Shown: positions 12,659-16,619 of the stretch, in pieces | Layout of the letters: each line of letters starts with the position of its first letter | How positions within the stretch are numbered: position 1 is the first letter of the stretch | Source: Streptococcus mitis | Lineage (GTDB): Bacteria > Bacillota > Bacilli > Lactobacillales > Streptococcaceae | Direction: 5' to 3' | DNA: 16,619 nucleotides | Assembly: GCA_001914195.1 (NCBI GenBank) | Contig: MKYF01000038.1 | Location: forward strand, 1 to 16,619 | Translations under genes and position numbers: made by a program | The notes under the pieces: model-generated | Seen by the model: only the letters and a program-made list of their open reading frames with translations | Told to the model about the DNA's origin: nothing | Database searches by the model: none

Positions 12659-14417
12659 GTTCCAATTCCTCCTTCGATAGTTGTGAATAAGCAATTTCTT
12701 GGTAAACTTCATTGCTTGCTAGAAGTTCCCTGTGGGTACCTTGTCCCACGACTTTTCCTTGATCCAAGACCAAAATCAAATCTGCATCCATAATCGTTGA
12801 AATACGCTGTGCAACGATAAGCTTGGTCATAGACTTGGTTTTCTCTGCTAGCTCTTGGCGTAGGACACGGTCTGTCTTGTAGTCCAAGGCTGAGAAGGAG
12901 TCATCAAAGATGAGGATTTCTGGCTTCCGAGCTAAGGCACGCGCAATTGCCAGACGCTGTCTTTGACCACCTGAGAAGTTGGTTCCTCCTTGGGCCACTT
13001 CTGACGCTAAGCCCGCTTCCTTGTCTTCGATAAAGCTCTTAGACTGGGCCAATTCCAAAGCTTGCCACATAGCCTGATTACTAAGCGGTGTTTCTTGACT
13101 CTGTCCAAAGTCTAAATTGTCCTTGACATCACCTGAAAAGAGAACCGCTTTCTGGGGAATATAACCAACCTTGTTGCGCAAATCTTCTAAGGCATATTCT
13201 TGAACATTGACACCGTCCACCAGAATTTCTCCTGCTGATACGTCGTAGAATCGTGGAATCAGATTGACCAGAGTTGATTTACCTGAACCCGTTGAACCAA
13301 TAAAGGCCACTGTTTGACCAGCGTCTGCTCTAAAGCTAACATTCTCAATAACCGCCTCCGAATTTGCCGCATAGCGGAAGGTCACATCCTTAAATTCGAC
13401 CTGACCTTGGAGGTTTTCATCAGCCAGCTGCACTTGAACAGGGTTTTGGATAGAAGAATGCAAATCTAAAACTTGATTAATCCGCTTAGCAGAGACCATA
13501 GTTCGGGGAAGAACGATGAAGAGTGCTCCCATGAGAAGGAAGCCTATGACAACCTGCATTGCATAAGACATGAAAACAATCATGTCACTAAAGAGAGGCA
13601 GACGCGCTATCGGAGCAGCGTCGTTAATCACATAGGCCCCAATCCAGTAAATCGCCACACTCAAACCACTTGAAATCCCCATCATGATAGGGTTCAAAAT
13701 AGCCATAAGACGGTTGACAAATAAATTCAAGCGTGTTAATTCATCATTTGCTGCTGCAAATTTTTCATCTTGGTATCCTTCAGCATTGTAGGCACGAACG
13801 ACACGAATACCTGTTAAACTCTCTCGAGTGATACTGTTCAGTTTATCAGTCAGACTTTGAATCAAGGACTGTTTTGGAAAGGCTAGCGTCATCAAGACTG
13901 TCGTCATCAAAACATTGACAATCACTGCTACAAGAACGGCCCAGAGCCAGTATTCTGAATGGCCTAAAATCTTCCCGATAGCCCAGATAGCCATAATCGG
14001 ACCACGCGTTACCACTTGCAAGCCCATGGTAATCAACATTTGAACTTGAGTAATGTCATTGGTAGTACGCGTCAAGAGACTGGGAATAGAGAATTTCTTA
14101 ATCTCTGTCTGCGAGTAATCCAAAACTCGGTTAAAAATATCACTTCTCAGCCTACTAGTATAAGAAGCTGCCACTCGGGATGCAAAAAATCCAACTGCAA
14201 CTACGGACAAGAAGGCAAGAAAGGACATTCCCACCATCATGCTTGCCGGCTGCCACAACTCATCTAAATTAGTTCCTTGACTACCTAGCAAATCCGTAAT
14301 TTTCGAGATATAGGTCGGCACTTCCAACTCTAGATAGACCGAAAAACAAGTAAAGAGAATGGCTAGTAAAATCATCCCCCATTCTTTTCTACTAATTCGT
14401 TTGGCTAATTTCTTCAT
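12648..14417 (-). CDS. ABC multidrug exporter half, subunit with degenerate ATPase residues
   Basis: This 589-aa half-transporter has six predicted helices (about 12-305) and an ATPase domain with Walker A GSTGSGKS (374-381) and an intact signature FSGGQ (481-485). The catalytic glutamate after Walker B is replaced by aspartate (D506 in FDDSFSALD), and the H-loop histidine by glutamine (Q537 in VAQRIS). The partner has the complementary defect in its signature. Together these give one consensus and one degenerate ATP site, as in LmrCD, BmrCD and TM287/288. The ATG at 14417 has AGGAGG 5 bases away and lies within the last 26 bp of the MarR gene, so all three genes are translationally linked. 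Confidence 0.95.
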   Translation of the reverse strand: MKKLAKRISRKEWGMILLAILFTCFSVYLELEVPTYISKITDLLGSQGTNLDELWQPASMMVGMSFLAFLSVVAVGFFASRVAASYTSRLRSDIFNRVLDYSQTEIKKFSIPSLLTRTTNDITQVQMLITMGLQVVTRGPIMAIWAIGKILGHSEYWLWAVLVAVIVNVLMTTVLMTLAFPKQSLIQSLTDKLNSITRESLTGIRVVRAYNAEGYQDEKFAAANDELTRLNLFVNRLMAILNPIMMGISSGLSVAIYWIGAYVINDAAPIARLPLFSDMIVFMSYAMQVVIGFLLMGALFIVLPRTMVSAKRINQVLDLHSSIQNPVQVQLADENLQGQVEFKDVTFRYAANSEAVIENVSFRADAGQTVAFIGSTGSGKSTLVNLIPRFYDVSAGEILVDGVNVQEYALEDLRNKVGYIPQKAVLFSGDVKDNLDFGQSQETPLSNQAMWQALELAQSKSFIEDKEAGLASEVAQGGTNFSGGQRQRLAIARALARKPEILIFDDSFSALDYKTDRVLRQELAEKTKSMTKLIVAQRISTIMDADLILVLDQGKVVGQGTHRELLASNEVYQEIAYSQLSKEELEHGK

Positions 14418-14862
14418 TCTCTCCTCCTATTCCCTTGATATTTGCCTGTAGTTGACCGAGAACTTTCTCAAAAATCAGTAATTCATCTTCATCAATGTCT
14501 TCCATCAACTGCTTGTCTATTCGTTCAAAAAAAGCCTTGACCTGTTGCATCTGAGAACGTGCTTTGTCCGTCAGACGAACAAATTTTGCCCGCTTATCGC
14601 TAGGATTCGCCTCCAATTCCACCAAACCATTTTGCACCATACGCTTGACCAAATTACTAGCAACAGACTTGGTAATATTGAGTTCCTGCTCGATATCTTT
14701 AATCAAGACCATGTCTTGGTTTTTCTCACGATTATCCAAAAAACGCACAACCTGACCTTGCGGCCCACCCATAAATTCAATGCCACAACGTTTGGCTTCC
14801 TTTTGCACCATGAGGTGAATCTGATGACCAAAACGCTTAAAGACTAACATCGGTTTATCCAT
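14392..14862 (-). CDS. MarR-family repressor of the ABC exporter operon
   Basis: The protein is 156 aa. Dimerisation helices flank a winged helix-turn-helix at about 36-100: the recognition helix region is TKSVASNLVKRMVQNGLV (64-81) and the wing is DKRAKFVRLT (89-98). The ATG at 14862 has AAAGGAG. It is the first gene of the operon and overlaps the first exporter gene by 26 bp. Three operator-like palindromes with core AGTT(Y)TCATGAGAACT surround its own promoter, one directly over the start of transcription and one upstream of the -35. Autorepression relieved by a ligand or drug is therefore likely. The upstream site also lies next to the divergent promoter at 14989-15017. Confidence 0.95.
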   Translation of the reverse strand: MDKPMLVFKRFGHQIHLMVQKEAKRCGIEFMGGPQGQVVRFLDNREKNQDMVLIKDIEQELNITKSVASNLVKRMVQNGLVELEANPSDKRAKFVRLTDKARSQMQQVKAFFERIDKQLMEDIDEDELLIFEKVLGQLQANIKGIGGENEEISQTN

Positions 14863-14886
14863 ACTAACTCCTTTCTAACCATCACA

Positions 14887-14908
14887 TTTAGTTCTCCTAG
14901 GAACTAAA
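14887..14908. promoter_or_regulatory. MarR operator-like palindrome 1 (leader)
   Basis: TTTAGTTC (14887-14894) and GAACTAAA (14901-14908) are 8-bp inverted arms around TCCTAG. The site lies in the MarR leader and its centre is 21 bp from site 2. Confidence 0.65.
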
Positions 14909-14910
14909 TA

Positions 14911-14926
14911 AGTTTCCATGAGAACT
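14911..14926. promoter_or_regulatory. MarR operator-like palindrome 2 (start site)
   Basis: AGTTTCCATGAGAACT differs from site 3 by one base. It begins directly downstream of the MarR -10, so binding would block transcription initiation. Confidence 0.7.
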
Positions 14927-14954
14927 ATTTTACCATTTTCAGAAAAGATGTCAA
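14927..14954 (-). promoter_or_regulatory. Promoter of the MarR-ABC operon
   Basis: A perfect TTGACA (14949-14954) and TAAAAT (14927-14932) are 16 bases apart, with TGG before the -10 (extended type). Confidence 0.75.
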
Positions 14955-14959
14955 GAAAA

Positions 14960-14975
14960 AGTTTTCATGAGAACT
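14960..14975. promoter_or_regulatory. MarR operator-like palindrome 3 (between divergent promoters)
   Basis: AGTTTTCATGAGAACT has arms AGTT/AACT and TC/GA around ATG-like central bases. It is 5 bases upstream of the MarR -35 and 13 bases upstream of the -35 of the divergent plus-strand gene, so it could serve both. Confidence 0.7.
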
Positions 14976-14988
14976 ATCTTAGTTTAAA

Positions 14989-15017
14989 TTGACATTAGGC
15001 AATATCTTTTATATAAT
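14989..15017 (+). promoter_or_regulatory. Full-consensus promoter of the divergent membrane protein gene
   Basis: TTGACA (14989-14994), 17 bases, TATAAT (15012-15017): both hexamers are perfect. The predicted start is near 15024, giving a leader of about 50 bases. Confidence 0.85.
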
Positions 15018-15075
15018 AAGCGCTAACTACTGTGGATAGAAATCCATTCACTCAATGAAGGGAGAAAACTTTCAA

Positions 15076-15717
15076 ATGAAACCAGAAGAACAAAGAGTTT
15101 TAGGAATCTTAGCAACCATTTTTGGAGCCATCGCACTTTTAGGATCCTGGATCCCGTTTATTAACTATCTATCGTTGTTCATCGCCATCGTCGCATTTAT
15201 CTTGGGGATTATCGGCCTTATCGTCAACCTCAAAAAACGGAAAACAATGGCTATTATCGGAACATCCCTGGCAGTTGCCTCTGTTGTACTTTTCTTTACG
15301 AGTCAGGCACTATACGCTGATGTCTACAAAGAGTATGCCAAGGAGTTTAACCGTTCCTACATGGATACGAGTGCCTCAATGGAACGCGAAGAAAAAAGCG
15401 ACTTGACAGACGATACCTTCGCCTGGACCCAAGAACAGTTCGACGCCTTAATCGAAGGTGACCTTGACAACAACGGAAAAGGTGGTACCACCTACGAGGA
15501 TATTATCAACAAACACGGAAAGCCAGATTCCGAGTTTGACTTCACTCTTGGGAGTTACAATACGAAAAAAATCACCTATATCTCTATTGGAGACAAGACT
15601 AAGACTGTTACCTTAACTTTTGCAAAACAGGACAATGGACAGTTCTTGCTCGTCCAAAAACATGCAGTCGGTCTAGGTCTAGAAAAAAGCAAGCAACAAA
15701 ACGATTCTGAAACCTGA
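15076..15717 (+). CDS. Membrane-anchored protein of unknown function, 213 aa
   Basis: Three hydrophobic helices at about 8-27, 30-51 and 57-78 are followed by a polar domain, probably outside the cell. The membrane part resembles small DUF4190-like proteins. The distal part (about 115-203: FDALIEGDL, GKGGTTYEDIINKHGKP, VTLTFAKQDNGQFLLVQKHAVGL) resembles the BLIP-like repeat domain of many streptococcal lipoproteins. Both likenesses are from memory. I start at ATG 15076 because AGGGAG lies 11-12 bases upstream; ATG 15055 has no ribosome binding site. It has a perfect consensus promoter, diverges from the MarR-ABC operon, and ends in its own terminator. A shared palindrome suggests possible MarR control. 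No enzymatic motif is seen. Confidence 0.85.
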   Translation: MKPEEQRVLGILATIFGAIALLGSWIPFINYLSLFIAIVAFILGIIGLIVNLKKRKTMAIIGTSLAVASVVLFFTSQALYADVYKEYAKEFNRSYMDTSASMEREEKSDLTDDTFAWTQEQFDALIEGDLDNNGKGGTTYEDIINKHGKPDSEFDFTLGSYNTKKITYISIGDKTKTVTLTFAKQDNGQFLLVQKHAVGLGLEKSKQQNDSET

Positions 15718-15736
15718 GTCTAAGTTCAAATATCAA

Positions 15737-15769
15737 AAAAACGAACAGCTAGTAAAACTGTTCGTTTTT
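15737..15769 (+). terminator. Terminator of the plus-strand membrane protein gene
   Basis: AAAAACGAACAG (15737-15748) and CTGTTCGTTTTT (15758-15769) form a 12-bp perfect stem with a 9-base loop and terminal Ts. A runs on the other side make it usable in both directions. It probably marks the last chromosomal feature before the prophage. Confidence 0.92.
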
Positions 15770-15787
15770 CTATTAGAACCCGTCTAC

Positions 15788-15922
15788 TTTTACAAATACC
15801 TTTACATTGTTTTTCTATATCTTACAATACCTTTTAAAACAGCTATATTTTGAGCTTTTAAATAAATGTTTTTACATCATTTTACAGAGGTTTACGACAC
15901 TTTTGCCCCTTTTTTGCCCCTT
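15788..15922. other. Candidate prophage attachment (attR) region with short repeats
   Basis: Five TTTACA/TTTACG words on one strand (15789-15794, 15801-15806, 15871-15876, 15881-15886, 15891-15896), plus TTACA at 15822-15826, precede an exact tandem 11-bp repeat, TTTTGCCCCTT (15901-15911, 15912-15922). The stretch separates a terminated chromosomal gene from a phage lysin, which normally is the last gene before attR. Repeats like these may be integrase arm sites. The core att sequence cannot be defined without the other prophage end. Confidence 0.4.
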
Positions 15923-15926
15923 GTAA

Positions 15927-15956
15927 AACACAAAACCGCAAGCCTGAGCCTGCGGT
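15927..15956 (-). terminator. Terminator of the phage lysozyme gene
   Basis: ACCGCA (15935-15940) pairs with TGCGGT (15951-15956) around a 10-base loop. On the minus strand it is followed by TTTTGTGTTTT. It lies 47 bases past the lysin stop. Confidence 0.7.
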
Positions 15957-16003
15957 CTAGTGTACAATATTTTTGATTTTATACAGGTTTTTCAGTGAGT
16001 TTG

Positions 16004-16619
16004 TTAAGAAAGTAATTCGTTAACTCTATCTTGCACTGCTTGTGCGTCGTATCCGGCATTTTCTAGTTTATCGAAACGCTCTTGACCGTTACCCCAAAGG
16101 CCTTGAATGACCTCGTTTGCTACGGTATTAAGATCCACGGTGTCTTCGCCACCTAAAAGACTATTCACTTTATCTTGTACAGCTTGAGCGTCGTAACCGG
16201 CATTTTCTAGTTTATCGAAACGCTCTTGTCCATTACCCCAAAGGCCTTGAATGACTTCACTGGCTACAGTATTAAGGCTTTTTAGAGCGTTTTTACTGGT
16301 TACATTATCCTCCTCGGCATCATCTAACAATACAATATTCTTGTCAAACGGATTTGAAGAATATTGCCACCAGCGGATCCCGTCCATAGATGGGAAATAT
16401 TCAAAGTCAGCTGTACCATCATTCAAACCATAGCCTGCAATCCAAAGGCTAGTTGGAAATTTCGCAAGAATCTGCTCATAATAGATATTATTGAGCGTGA
16501 ATGGCTTGTAGCTGTAATAGATTGGCTCATAGCCATTTTCTTTGAGGATTTCCATAAAGCGAATACATGCATCTGTATTTGCCTGTTTATCTCCGCTAGC
16601 GTGATCTTCGTAATCAAGA
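16004..16619 (-). CDS. Prophage endolysin, GH25 lysozyme with CW_7 repeats (5' end missing)
   Basis: The frame is open to the window edge, so only the last 204 residues are visible and the start is outside. The visible part begins LDYEDHASGDKQANT, which matches the GH25 muramidase strand carrying two of the catalytic acids (D92/E94 of Cpl-1 by recollection). It continues to GIRWWQYSS, the typical end of the catalytic domain. After an acidic linker (NIVLLDDAEEDN) come two CW_7 cell-wall-binding repeats, each with NTVA(S/N)EVIQGLWGNGQ and RFDKLENAGYDAQAVQ, exactly 48 residues apart. This is the Cpl-7 layout, although Cpl-7 has three repeats. It cuts the glycan backbone to release phage and, unlike choline-binding lysins, should not need choline. 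It is likely the last gene of a prophage. Confidence 0.93.
   Translation of the reverse strand, partial: LDYEDHASGDKQANTDACIRFMEILKENGYEPIYYSYKPFTLNNIYYEQILAKFPTSLWIAGYGLNDGTADFEYFPSMDGIRWWQYSSNPFDKNIVLLDDAEEDNVTSKNALKSLNTVASEVIQGLWGNGQERFDKLENAGYDAQAVQDKVNSLLGGEDTVDLNTVANEVIQGLWGNGQERFDKLENAGYDAQAVQDRVNELLS
16018..16278 (-). repeat. Two tandem 144-bp coding repeats (CW_7 modules)
   Basis: The DNA encoding the two CW_7 modules is nearly identical with a 144-bp period: for example CCGGCATTTTCTAGTTTATC starts at 16053 and again at 16197. Third-position differences are scattered, which suggests a duplication with limited divergence or repeated homogenisation. Confidence 0.9.

Noticed and set aside
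12659..12712. 18-residue N-terminal extension of the second ABC half
   Set aside because: ATG 12658 has a well-spaced AGGAGG, and the extension lies inside the upstream gene without its own site.
16018..16278. Possible CRISPR-like or intergenic repeat
   Set aside because: The 144-bp repeats are in frame and encode CW_7 modules of the lysin.
16423..16617. 64-codon minus-strand frame at the right edge
   Set aside because: It overlaps the GH25 lysozyme in another frame; the lysozyme frame is open to the edge with recognisable motifs.

Overview
The window looks like a chromosomal segment of Streptococcus pneumoniae or a very close mitis-group relative. The main reasons are a complete A-B-C pneumococcal BOX repeat near the left edge, a low-GC streptococcal base composition, the gene set ilvB-ilvN-ilvC-ilvA next to asp23/gls24-fakA and rpmB, and a Cpl-7-type pneumophage lysozyme at the right edge. 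All calls were made by reading the sequence; no database search was run.

Left part (1-1375): a terminator-like hairpin, a 152-bp BOX element, a small orphan helix-turn-helix-like gene on the minus strand with a near-consensus promoter, and about 800 bp without a conventional gene. The right end of that stretch holds a good minus-strand promoter and an overlooked 32-codon hydrophobic reading frame that resembles Fst-type toxins.

Isoleucine/valine region (1376-6540, all minus strand): ilvB, ilvN, ilvC, a 118-aa unknown gene and ilvA. The promoter before ilvB is preceded by a 13/15 match to the CodY box. A clear intrinsic terminator sits between the unknown gene and ilvA, so ilvA is probably expressed at a lower or separately set level.

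Housekeeping region (6541-9060, minus): an Asp23/Gls24-family gene and fakA (fatty acid kinase) form a two-gene operon with its own promoter and terminator. rpmB (ribosomal protein L28) is a single-gene unit with a structured leader and its own terminator.

Envelope and regulatory region (9060-10900, minus): a LytTR-only regulator followed four bases later by a LiaF-like membrane protein. The promoter carries two exact 8-bp repeats 21 bp apart, a likely autoregulatory LytTR site. Upstream is a PAP2 phosphatase gene whose promoter -35 lies in the loop of the preceding terminator.

Exporter region (10898-14990, minus): a MarR regulator and two overlapping ABC exporter half-transporter genes, laid out like the S. 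suis satRAB multidrug efflux operon. The catalytic residues are split asymmetrically between the halves, as in heterodimeric exporters. Three related operator-like palindromes lie in the MarR promoter. A consensus promoter drives a divergent gene for a membrane-anchored protein of unknown function (15076-15717, plus).

Right edge (15770-16619): probably the end of a prophage. A GH25 lysozyme with two 48-residue CW_7 repeats runs off the window, preceded by a possible attachment region with tandem repeats. Most units here are small operons with their own promoter and terminator, so the map reads as independent modules.
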